From the NCBI RefSeq assembly GCF_014648595.1, contig NZ_BMRK01000014.1:27196-91195 (forward strand): a stretch of 64,000 bases of DNA, given 5' to 3'. This DNA is from Nocardioides luteus. GTDB lineage: Bacteria > Actinomycetota > Actinomycetes > Propionibacteriales > Nocardioidaceae. Positions within the stretch are counted from its first letter, which is position 1, and each line of letters starts with the position of its first letter. Position numbers and translations under genes: made by a program. This document shows, in pieces, positions 53,015 through 60,337 of the stretch. The notes beneath the pieces are model-generated. The model saw only the letters and a list, made by a program, of their open reading frames with translations, had not been told where the DNA came from and made no database searches.

Positions 53015-53935
53015 TCACCCGTCTCGCCGCCACCGATCAGGCGTGATGCCGTAGCGAGCCTTGAAGCGGCGTACCAGATAGCCGGGGTCGCCGAGACCCG
53101 CACGCACGGAGATGACCGAGAGCGGGAGGTCCGTTTCGCGGAGGAGGCGGCGGGCTTCGGTGAGGCGGCGCTCGGTGAGCCAGTCGAGGAGGGTGCGGCC
53201 GGTGCGTTGGCGGATGACGGTGGTGAGGTGGCCGGGGGTGTAGCCCAGGGAGCGGGCGATGTCGCCGGCTGAGGCCTTGGTGGCGTACGTCCTCTCGATC
53301 TCGTCGAAGACGCGGGTGACCAGCGGGTCCGGGGCGATGGGAGTAGCCGGGGCGAGGCGGGCTGTGGCGACCAGGATGTTGGTCAGCGTCGCGGTGACGG
53401 CGTCGCGGGCGCCGAGGCGGTCGGGGTGGCGTAGCTCGTCGGTGAGCTCGGCGAGCCAGGCCTCCCAACGGGGCCGCTCCGCCACCGGGACCACCGCGCG
53501 TCGGCCTTCGGCGGCGAAGAGGGCGAGCAGGGGGTGGTGGGCCCAGGTCAGTGGGGAGATGGAGGCCAGCGAGGGAATGGCGTCAGGGGTGAAGGCGACC
53601 GACCAGGCGCGCGCGTGGTCGAGCTCGGCGAGCGACTCGGCGGCGACGACCTCGCCGGGGGCGACGGCGTGCACCTCGCCCTCACGCAGCTCCACCGTCT
53701 CCCCGTCGAGGCCGACAGCACCTCCACCCCGCGCGACATACGCCAGCACCCAGAAGTCGTGGGCGTGGCGGTGGTCGGGCGGGAGGTGCTCGCCTTCGCA
53801 GTCGGGATCGAGCGGTACGACCTGGACCGGCGGCATGCCGGCGCTCTGCTCCCAGCGGTAGACGGGCGTGCCGTCGGCGCGCACGGTGCGTACGGAACGC
53901 ACGCGCTGCAGTGGTGAATCCGAAGAACGTCCCAT
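53015..53935 (-). CDS. AraC-family regulator
   Basis: This 306-residue regulator has an N-terminal cupin-like sensor (about 30-130; HRHAHDFWVLAYVARGGG, GEVHAVAPGEVV) and a C-terminal AraC DNA-binding domain (about 215-300; KASAGDIARSLGYTPGHLTTVIRQRTGRTLLDWLTERRLTEARRLL, LGDPGYLVRRFKARYGITPDRWR). It is divergent from the methyltransferase gene, 53 bases away. Its last 25-odd codons share a near-identical 25-bp stretch with the AraC remnant at 48.37 kb. Confidence 0.93.
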   Translation of the reverse strand: MGRSSDSPLQRVRSVRTVRADGTPVYRWEQSAGMPPVQVVPLDPDCEGEHLPPDHRHAHDFWVLAYVARGGGAVGLDGETVELREGEVHAVAPGEVVAAESLAELDHARAWSVAFTPDAIPSLASISPLTWAHHPLLALFAAEGRRAVVPVAERPRWEAWLAELTDELRHPDRLGARDAVTATLTNILVATARLAPATPIAPDPLVTRVFDEIERTYATKASAGDIARSLGYTPGHLTTVIRQRTGRTLLDWLTERRLTEARRLLRETDLPLSVISVRAGLGDPGYLVRRFKARYGITPDRWRRDG

Positions 53936-53988
53936 GGCGACCGACTACCCTCCCACCGTTGATCCGCAGAATGTCCCATCGTGGGGAT

Positions 53989-54702
53989 ATGACCACAATA
54001 CAGATCATCGACGGCCGCGCCGAGGGCGATCAGGGCCGCACCTTCCTTCCCGCCATGGGCCGCAACTGGCTCCTCCCCGTCTACGACCTCTTCACCCGCT
54101 TCGCCCGCGTCGGCGCGCTCCACGACCGGACGGTCGAGCTCGCCGGCATCCAGCCCGGCCAGAGCGTGCTCGACGTCGGCTCCGGCACCGGCAACCTCGC
54201 CTTCGCCGTGCTCCGCGCGGTGCCGGGAGTCTCCGTCACCGCGCACGACCCCGACGCGGGCGCGCTGCGGATCGCGGCGCGGAAGGCGGGTCGGCGGGGC
54301 GTACGTCTCTCGCTGGTGCAGGGGTACGCGGACCGGTTGCTGCCGGAGGACGGCAGCATCGACCACGTCGTCTCCTCGCTCGCGCTCCACCATGTCGACG
54401 ACGCCGGGCGGGGAGGGTTCGGGCGCGAGGCCTATCGGGTGCTGAAGCCCGGTGGGCGGGTGACCATCGTCGACTTCGGCGCACCGGACCACGGGCCAGG
54501 CCACGAGCACGAGCACGGACACCGGCACGGACACCGGCACGGACACCGGCACGAGCACCGGCACGAGGGGTCTCGACAGGGTCGACCGCGGGCGGCCGGG
54601 ATCGTAGACCTTCTCACCGATGCCGGGTTCGCCGACGCCCGCGAGATCGACCACATCGAGCACCGGTTCGGCCCGATCACGATCGTGCAGGCGACGCGCT
54701 GA
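53989..54702 (+). CDS. Class I SAM-dependent methyltransferase with His-rich insertion
   Basis: This 237-residue methyltransferase has motif I VLDVGSGTGNLAFAVL near 60-75, AHDPDAGALRIA, SIDHVVSSLALHHVDD (motif IV) and the post-motif LKPGGRVTIVDFG, as in UbiE-like enzymes. Between that strand and the last helices (residues 168-192) is a run of alternating His-Gly/Arg/Glu, about 13 His, encoded by tandem 12-base repeats, followed at once by a dispersed palindrome read as SRQGRPR. The insertion could bind metal. Start ATG 53989 follows gtgggga. Substrate unknown. Confidence 0.85.
   Translation: MTTIQIIDGRAEGDQGRTFLPAMGRNWLLPVYDLFTRFARVGALHDRTVELAGIQPGQSVLDVGSGTGNLAFAVLRAVPGVSVTAHDPDAGALRIAARKAGRRGVRLSLVQGYADRLLPEDGSIDHVVSSLALHHVDDAGRGGFGREAYRVLKPGGRVTIVDFGAPDHGPGHEHEHGHRHGHRHGHRHEHRHEGSRQGRPRAAGIVDLLTDAGFADAREIDHIEHRFGPITIVQATR
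54490..54587. repeat. Tandem 12-base repeat plus dispersed palindrome in a methyltransferase gene
   Basis: Near-perfect tandem copies of cacggacaccgg and shorter cacgag units run from about 54502 to 54567 and encode the His-rich stretch. The dispersed element GGTCTCGACAGGGTCGACC follows directly at 54569-54587, so two kinds of repeat have gathered at one surface-loop position. Confidence 0.85.
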
Positions 54703-54749
54703 CGACCCCGGGGCTAGGCGAAGACCTCGCGGACCGGCAGTCTGGCCCC

Positions 54750-56507
54750 ATGCACTTCATCGGAGTCGACCTCGCCTGGGGCGTGCGCAGACCCACCGGC
54801 CTGGCCGTCCTGGACGAGGAGGGCCGCCTCGTCCACGTATCGGCCGCCAAGACCGACGACGAGATCGTCGCCGCCCTGGAGCCGTACGCCGAGGGCGACT
54901 GCCTGGTCGCGATCGACGCTCCCCTGATCGTCACCAACCCCACCGGGAACCGTCCCGCCGAGGCAGCGCTCAACAAGGACTTCGCCCGCTTCGACGCGGG
55001 CGCGCACCCCGCCAACACCAGCAAGGCAGAGTTCCGCGAGCAGCCTCGAGGAGCCCGGATCGCGGCCCGGCTGGGGCTCGACATGAACCCGCGGTCGGGT
55101 CGCCGGCGGCGGGCGATCGAGGTCTATCCGCACCCCGCGACGGTCGCACTGTTCCACCTGGGCCGGACGCTGAAGTACAAGCACAAGACCGGGCGTGACG
55201 TCGACCAGCTCCGCGCCGAGCTGCTCGTGCTTCTCGGGCTGCTCGAGGGGCTCGTCAGCGCCGACCCGCCGCTGCTGCTCGACAACCCGTCCTGGCTCGC
55301 CCTCCGGACGGCCACCGAGAACGCGGAGCGCAAGAGCGAGCTGCGCACGGTCGAGGACCAGGTCGACGCGGTGCTGTGCGCCTACATCGGCCTGTTCTCG
55401 ACCCGCGCGCCCGACCGGACCACGACGTACGGCGACTTCGCCACCGGCTACATCGTCACGCCGACGCTGCCCGACGACCTCCGCCCCACCCCGCGCGGAC
55501 AGGTGGTGGCCGAGATCAACGACCCCGGGGCCGCGGTGCGGGAGTACGCCGCGCTCCAGCCGACGCTGCAGGAGGCGGCCGAGCAGTACGTACGGCTGGT
55601 GACCTCAATCCTCGACGAGGCCGGCATCAACTACCTCACCGTGGGCTCGCGGGCGAAGTCGGTCGCGTCGTTCGCGGCCAAGGCGGCTCGCACCGTCGAC
55701 GGCCGGCCGGTCTATCCCGATCCGCTCCGCGACATCACCGACCAGATCGGGCTGCGGGTGATCACCTATGTCCACAGCGACGTCCAGGCCGTCGCCGATC
55801 TCCTCGACGACCAGGTGGTGGTCCACGACGACCGCGACATGGGTGAGGAGACCGCCAGCGAAGGCCGGTTCGGGTACGCCAGCCGCCACCTGCTGGTCAG
55901 CCTCGATCCCGCGCGCGAGGGGCAGGCGGCGTACGAGCTCCTGCGCGGTCGCCAGGCGCAGATCCAGATCCGCACGGTGCTGCAGCACGCGTGGGCCGAG
56001 TTCGAGCACGACATCCGTTACAAGGGCACCATCCCGAGCGAGCACGTCCCCGACTTCGACCGCCGGTTCACGCTCGCCGCCGGCCTGCTCGAGCTCGCCG
56101 ACCGGGAGTTCTCCACGATCAGGGACCGGCTCCGGCAAGGCATGACCGCTGCCAGGACCGAGGCCCTCGACGACGACCCACGGATCAGCCCCCGTGAGCT
56201 GGCGGCGTTCCTGGCCGGGCAGTACGCCGACGCCGGCTGGTCGCGAACCGACCACTACGGGTGGATCTCCGGGGTCATCCTCGAGCTCGGCATCGCCTCC
56301 CTGACCGAGCTCGGCGAGGCGCTGCGATCGGTCGACGAGGAGACCCTCATGGCGCGGATGGACTACCGCTATCCGCCGGGTGCGGTGCGGCGGCTCGATG
56401 ACGCGCTGCTCTGGGTCTACGGCGAGGCGTACGTCGAGCTGCGTGCCAACGCGCACCGGAAGCCAGGTCTGCGGGCCAGGCTCGCCAAGATGCGCGACTC
56501 CGACTGA
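54750..56507 (+). CDS. DUF429-RelA/SpoT fusion protein
   Basis: This 585-residue protein joins a DUF429 domain (about 1-245; FIGVDLAWGVRRPTGLAVLD, VAIDAPLIVTNPTGNRPAE, IEVYPHPA) to a RelA/SpoT nucleotidyltransferase-like domain (about 270-430; TVGSRAKSVASFAAKA, RDITDQIGLRVITY with Asp331, FGYASRHLLV, QIQIRTVLQHAWAEFEHDIRYKG). The synthetase Glu of the usual E-I-Q-I-R-T is Gln404 here. No HD hydrolase or TGS/ACT domain is present. The frame is continuous, with no sign of two genes. It may make, bind or sense an alarmone-like nucleotide; DUF429 function is unknown. Confidence 0.85.
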   Translation: MHFIGVDLAWGVRRPTGLAVLDEEGRLVHVSAAKTDDEIVAALEPYAEGDCLVAIDAPLIVTNPTGNRPAEAALNKDFARFDAGAHPANTSKAEFREQPRGARIAARLGLDMNPRSGRRRRAIEVYPHPATVALFHLGRTLKYKHKTGRDVDQLRAELLVLLGLLEGLVSADPPLLLDNPSWLALRTATENAERKSELRTVEDQVDAVLCAYIGLFSTRAPDRTTTYGDFATGYIVTPTLPDDLRPTPRGQVVAEINDPGAAVREYAALQPTLQEAAEQYVRLVTSILDEAGINYLTVGSRAKSVASFAAKAARTVDGRPVYPDPLRDITDQIGLRVITYVHSDVQAVADLLDDQVVVHDDRDMGEETASEGRFGYASRHLLVSLDPAREGQAAYELLRGRQAQIQIRTVLQHAWAEFEHDIRYKGTIPSEHVPDFDRRFTLAAGLLELADREFSTIRDRLRQGMTAARTEALDDDPRISPRELAAFLAGQYADAGWSRTDHYGWISGVILELGIASLTELGEALRSVDEETLMARMDYRYPPGAVRRLDDALLWVYGEAYVELRANAHRKPGLRARLAKMRDSD

Positions 56508-56559
56508 GCCGTCTCTCTCGGCATCAAATCCGATGGGGGCTCGGGCACGAATCCCCGCC

Positions 56560-58146
56560 ATGAGACGACTGAATAGCCGAACCATCGCCCATGCCGCCGC
56601 AGGCGTGCTCGCCGGGGTGGTCGGCATGTCCGTCGCACACCTCACGGCGGCGCTGCTCACCCCGGCGTCCTCTCCAGCTCTCGCAGTCGGCACCGCGGTC
56701 ATCAACGCGACCCCCACACCCGTCAAGGAGTGGGCGGTCCGCGAGCTCGGCCACGCCGACAAGCCGATCCTGATCGGTAGCGTGCTGCTGGGCACCATCG
56801 CCTTCGCTGCCGCGATCGGAGTCGTCGCCCGAAGGCGCCTCCGGCTGGGCGCCGTGCTCCTCGCCGGCCTGGTCCTGCTCCCCGCGGCCGCGGTGGCCCT
56901 GCAGCCGCTCTTCAAGATCAGCTATCTGATCCCCACCCTCGTCGCGCTCGTCCTCGGGCCCGCCGTGCTGGTGTTCCTGACCCGCGCGCTGAACGCCAGC
57001 GAGACGTCCGGCCACACGCCTGAGCACACGCCCGACCACTCGCCTGAGCAGCCGACCGTGCACCCCACGGACGGCGACAGCCAGCGGCTGTCCAGCCGCC
57101 GCAACGTCCTGGTCGGGTTCGGGGCCCTGACGCTCCTCTCCGCTGCGGCCGCGGTCGGTGGGGAGCTGGTCGTGCGCAGTCGTACCGCGATCGCCAATCT
57201 CAAGCTGCCGCGGGTCGGCAAGCCCTTGCCGGCCCTGCCGACCGGCCTGGAGGAGACGTACGACGGGATCTCCTCGTTCCGCACACCCAACCGGGACTTC
57301 TACCGGGTCGACACCAAGCTGGCCGTCCCGATCGTCGACCAGGACAGCTGGACGCTCACCATCGACGGAGACGTCGAGCGGGAGCTCACCTTCAGCTACG
57401 ACGATCTGCGGGACCGCGAGAATGTCGAGCACGACATCACCCTGACCTGCGTCTCCAACGAGGTCGGCGGCAAGCTCGTCGGCGCCGCCCGCTGGACCGG
57501 CGTACCCCTCAAGGACCTGCTCGAGGAGGCCGGCGTCGGCGATCGGGCCGACCAGATCCTCTCGACCGATGTCGAGGGCTTCACGATCAGCACTCCGCTC
57601 GAGGCCGCCCTCGACGGGCGCAACGCGATGATCGCCCTCGGCATGAACGGCGAGGTGCTCTCGCGTACCCATGGCTTCCCGGCCCGGCTGGTCGTACCCG
57701 GCCTCTATGGGTACGTCGGTGCCACCAAGTGGGTCACCAAGCTGACCCTGACCAGGTACGACGCGGCGACCGCCTACTGGACCGACCGCGACTGGGCGAC
57801 CGATGCCCCGATCAAGCTGTCCAGCCGGATCGACACGCCGCGGCCGCTGAGCAACATCCCGGCGGGACGCACCGTGATCGGTGGTGTCGCGTGGGCGCAG
57901 CAGCACGGGGTCGAGAAGGTCGAGGTGCGCGTCGACGGCGGGCGCTGGCAGCAGGCCGAGCTCGGCCCGGACGCCGGGATCGACTACTGGCGCCAGTGGT
58001 ATCTGCCCTGGGTGGCCGAGCCGGGCAGCCATCAGCTGGCCGTACGCGTCACCGACCGCGACGGCACCCTGCAGAGCACCGACCGGGCCACTCCTTTCCC
58101 CGACGGTTCCAGCGGCATCCAGGACATCGTCGTCACGGTCGGCTGA
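56560..58146 (+). CDS. Membrane molybdopterin-dependent oxidoreductase (sulfite oxidase-type)
   Basis: This 528-residue protein has an N-terminal membrane region of about four spans (10-150), a His/Pro-rich loop (HTPEHTPDHSPEQP), one more span near 180-200 and an extracytoplasmic sulfite oxidase-type Moco domain: FYRVDTKL, LTCVSNEVGGKLVGAARWTGVPL (Cys is the expected Mo ligand), GFPARLVVPGLYGYVGATKWVTKL, then an Ig-like dimerisation domain. Related proteins sit with SigK in other actinobacteria. It lies just upstream of fasciclin, sigK and rskA. Substrate unknown, possibly methionine sulfoxide or sulfite. Confidence 0.9.
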   Translation: MRRLNSRTIAHAAAGVLAGVVGMSVAHLTAALLTPASSPALAVGTAVINATPTPVKEWAVRELGHADKPILIGSVLLGTIAFAAAIGVVARRRLRLGAVLLAGLVLLPAAAVALQPLFKISYLIPTLVALVLGPAVLVFLTRALNASETSGHTPEHTPDHSPEQPTVHPTDGDSQRLSSRRNVLVGFGALTLLSAAAAVGGELVVRSRTAIANLKLPRVGKPLPALPTGLEETYDGISSFRTPNRDFYRVDTKLAVPIVDQDSWTLTIDGDVERELTFSYDDLRDRENVEHDITLTCVSNEVGGKLVGAARWTGVPLKDLLEEAGVGDRADQILSTDVEGFTISTPLEAALDGRNAMIALGMNGEVLSRTHGFPARLVVPGLYGYVGATKWVTKLTLTRYDAATAYWTDRDWATDAPIKLSSRIDTPRPLSNIPAGRTVIGGVAWAQQHGVEKVEVRVDGGRWQQAELGPDAGIDYWRQWYLPWVAEPGSHQLAVRVTDRDGTLQSTDRATPFPDGSSGIQDIVVTVG

Positions 58147-58244
58147 GAACCCCGCAGAAAGAAATCCAACTCGAGGAAATCCGCTTGGGCGACCACGCCG
58201 AAGTACTCATGACAGCAAGAGAACATCCCTTGAAAGGCTCTCTC

Positions 58245-58883
58245 ATGAAGCTCAACACCATCACGCGCACCGGCGGCGTCGCCGCCTCCCTGGCCCTCGT
58301 GCTGGGCCTCGGCCTTTCGGCCTGCGGCTCCGACGACAGCGGGTCCGACTCCACGAGCGGTTCCGACAGCTCCGAGTCGACGTCTGAGGAGACTGAGGCG
58401 ACCGAGGCCGGCGCGCAGACCTTCGGCGAGGGCTGCAAGCTGATCCCCGCCGACGGTGAGGGCTCGTTCAACGGCATGGCGACCGCACCCGTCGCCTCGG
58501 CCGCGAGCGCCAACCCGCTGCTCACCACCCTGGTGACCGCCGTCGGCGAGGCCGACCTGGTCGACACCCTCAACGGTGCGGACGCGCTCACTGTCTTCGC
58601 GCCGACCGACGACGCCTTCGCGAAGATCCCGAAGGCTGACCTCGACGCCGTGCTCGCGGACAAGGAGACGCTGACCACCGTCCTGACCCACCACGTCGTG
58701 GCCGGTCAGCTCGGCCCCGACGAGGTCGCGGGTGAGCACGAGACCCTGGCCGGCGACATGATCGCCGTCGAGGGTTCGGGCGAGGAGTTCACCGTCGGCA
58801 AGGAGAACGCCAAGGTTCTCTGCGGCAACATCCCGACCGCCAACGCCACGGTGTACGTCGTCGACACCGTTCTGATGCCCTGA
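58245..58883 (+). CDS. Fasciclin (FAS1) lipoprotein, MPT70/MPT83-like
   Basis: This 212-residue lipoprotein has a lipobox LGLSAC (Cys near residue 27), a Ser/Asp/Glu linker and one FAS1 domain (about 70-212): ASANPLLTTLVTAVGEADLVDTLNGADALTVFAPTDDAFAKIP, LTHHVVAGQL and ANATVYVVDTVLMP. Relatives in Mycobacterium (MPT70/MPT83) are SigK-controlled surface proteins; here sigK lies 37 bases downstream. The ATG at 58245 is preferred to an upstream in-frame ATG at 58209. Confidence 0.93.
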   Translation: MKLNTITRTGGVAASLALVLGLGLSACGSDDSGSDSTSGSDSSESTSEETEATEAGAQTFGEGCKLIPADGEGSFNGMATAPVASAASANPLLTTLVTAVGEADLVDTLNGADALTVFAPTDDAFAKIPKADLDAVLADKETLTTVLTHHVVAGQLGPDEVAGEHETLAGDMIAVEGSGEEFTVGKENAKVLCGNIPTANATVYVVDTVLMP

Positions 58884-58920
58884 TCAAGACATCCGACCGG
58901 ATATCCGCGAGGATCGACAC

Positions 58921-59520
58921 ATGAGACCGCTCAGCTCAGTTCCCTCCGGCGATTCGTCGCCGGAGGGAACCGGGTCGCCCGGCCTTGCGGGGCTCCTGCG
59001 TCGCATCGCTCGAGGCGACGAAGCCGCCTTCGCGGCCCTATACGACCAGACCGCCGCTCGAGTTCACGGACTCGTGCTCCGAGTCGTGCGTGACCCGGCC
59101 CAGGCCGAGGAGGTCACCCAGGAGGCCTTCCTCCAGGTGTGGCGCCAGGCCAGCCGCTACGACGAGAACCTCGGCAGCGCCCATTCGTGGTTGCTGACGC
59201 TGGCTCATCGTCGTGCGGTGGACCGGGTCAGGTCGGCGGAGTCCGCCAGCCGCAACGACACTGCGTACCACGGCACCACACATGCTCCGGCGCACGACAC
59301 CACTGCCGAAGCGGCCGAGAGCTCGCTGGAGGCTCGACGAGTCCACGCAGCACTCGAGACATTGACAGCAGCTCAGCGCGAGGCTTTACAGCTCGCATAC
59401 TTCGGCGGCTACACCCACACTGAGGTAGCCGCCATGCTCGACCTACCGGTCGGCACCGCAAAGACCCGTATCCGGGACGGGCTGATTCGTCTTCGCGACG
59501 CGATGGGAGTGAACCAATGA
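58921..59520 (+). CDS. sigK: ECF sigma factor SigK
   Basis: SigK (199 residues) has region 2 at about 27-100 (RGDEAAFAALYDQTAARVHGLVLRVVRDPAQAEEVTQEAFLQVW, RRAVDRVRS) and region 4 at about 135-190 (LTAAQREALQLAYFGGYTHTEVAAMLDLPVGTAKTRIRDGLIRL). It is released when RskA is cleaved or altered. Codons 7-17 form a perfect 14-bp hairpin with a UUCG loop (58939-58970). The rskA start overlaps its stop. Fasciclin and molybdopterin oxidoreductase genes upstream match the known SigK regulon, so likely targets are local. Confidence 0.95.
   Translation: MRPLSSVPSGDSSPEGTGSPGLAGLLRRIARGDEAAFAALYDQTAARVHGLVLRVVRDPAQAEEVTQEAFLQVWRQASRYDENLGSAHSWLLTLAHRRAVDRVRSAESASRNDTAYHGTTHAPAHDTTAEAAESSLEARRVHAALETLTAAQREALQLAYFGGYTHTEVAAMLDLPVGTAKTRIRDGLIRLRDAMGVNQ
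58939..58970 (+). promoter_or_regulatory. UUCG-capped hairpin in the 5' end of sigK
   Basis: GTTCCCTCCGGCGA at 58939-58952 pairs perfectly with its complement at 58957-58970 around ttcg, giving 14 GC-rich base pairs with an exceptionally stable tetraloop. It begins 18 bases after the A of the start codon and so lies in the ribosome loading zone. It could damp translation or stop RNA polymerase between fasciclin and sigK. Confidence 0.75.
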
Positions 59521-60296
59521 CAGCGCAAGACATTCACGCCCTCTCCGGTGCGTACGCCGTGGACGCCCTCGACGACATCGAGCGCGCCCGTTTCGAACAG
59601 CACCTCGCCGTCTGCGCGGACTGCCGAGCCGAGGTGACCAGCCTGCAGGAGAGCGCTGGACTGCTCGGCGTGCTGACCGACGTCGCTCCGCCACCGGAGA
59701 TGCGCGATCGTCTGCTCGCCGGCATCAAGGAGATCCGCCCGCTGCCGCCCAAGACGCCGACCAGCATCGAGGGTATCGACGCTGCGCTTCGCGCCGACAG
59801 CTCCGTTCCGTCCAGCCCCACGGGCTCAGCCGGTCCTCGTCATCGAGGCTGGCGACTCCTCGCGGCCGCTGCGGCGGTGCTGGCCATCGTCGGCGTCGGT
59901 ACGGTCGGAGTGGTCGAGCTGACTCGCGACGACTCGACCCAGACGGTGTCGACGGCCGAGCGGGTGTTGAGCGCCGAGGACGCGAAGACGGTCTCCGTCG
60001 AGCTGCCCCGCGGCGCCAGCGCCCGGATCGTACGCTCGGTCTCGGAGGGCAAGGCGGTGCTGGTCACCTCCGACATGCCCCCCGCGCCTGACGGGAAGGT
60101 CTATGAGATCTGGCTCCAGCATGACGACGTCATGGTTCCCGCCGGTCTGATGCCCGACGACAGCGACCAGACGATCGTCCTCGAGGGTGACGCCGCGGAT
60201 GCCAGTGCCGCCGGGATCACCGTCGAGCCGGACGGAGGCTCGGAGGAGCCGACCTCGGCGCCGATCGCGCTGTTCGACTTCTCGCAGGCAACCTGA
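59517..60296 (+). CDS. rskA: Anti-sigma-K factor RskA
   Basis: RskA (259 residues) has a cytoplasmic anti-sigma domain (about 1-85; DIHALSGAYAVDALDDIERARFEQHLAVCADCRAEV, with HxxxCxxC), one membrane span near 115-138 (LLAAAAAVLAIVGVGTVGVVEL) and an extracytoplasmic RskA domain (ASARIVRSVSEGKAVLVTSDMPPAPDGKVYEIWL, the typical PDGKVYELW block). It holds SigK inactive at the membrane. ATG overlaps sigK by four bases. Confidence 0.95.
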   Translation: MTAQDIHALSGAYAVDALDDIERARFEQHLAVCADCRAEVTSLQESAGLLGVLTDVAPPPEMRDRLLAGIKEIRPLPPKTPTSIEGIDAALRADSSVPSSPTGSAGPRHRGWRLLAAAAAVLAIVGVGTVGVVELTRDDSTQTVSTAERVLSAEDAKTVSVELPRGASARIVRSVSEGKAVLVTSDMPPAPDGKVYEIWLQHDDVMVPAGLMPDDSDQTIVLEGDAADASAAGITVEPDGGSEEPTSAPIALFDFSQAT

Positions 60297-60306
60297 CCTG
60301 CGAGAA

Positions 60307-60337
60307 CCTGAGCCGGCTCCGACGGGGCCGGCTCAGG
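60307..60337. terminator. Bidirectional terminator hairpin after rskA
   Basis: CCTGAGCCGGC at 60307-60317 pairs with its complement at 60327-60337 around nine bases, just past the rskA stop. It overlaps the stop codon region of the convergent NLP gene (ending at 60333), so it could serve both. Confidence 0.75.

Noticed and set aside
53868-54749. Longer N-terminus of the DUF429-RelA fusion
   Set aside because: The upstream part is Arg/Pro-rich shadow of the methyltransferase gene; ATG at 54750 begins exactly at the DUF429 domain.
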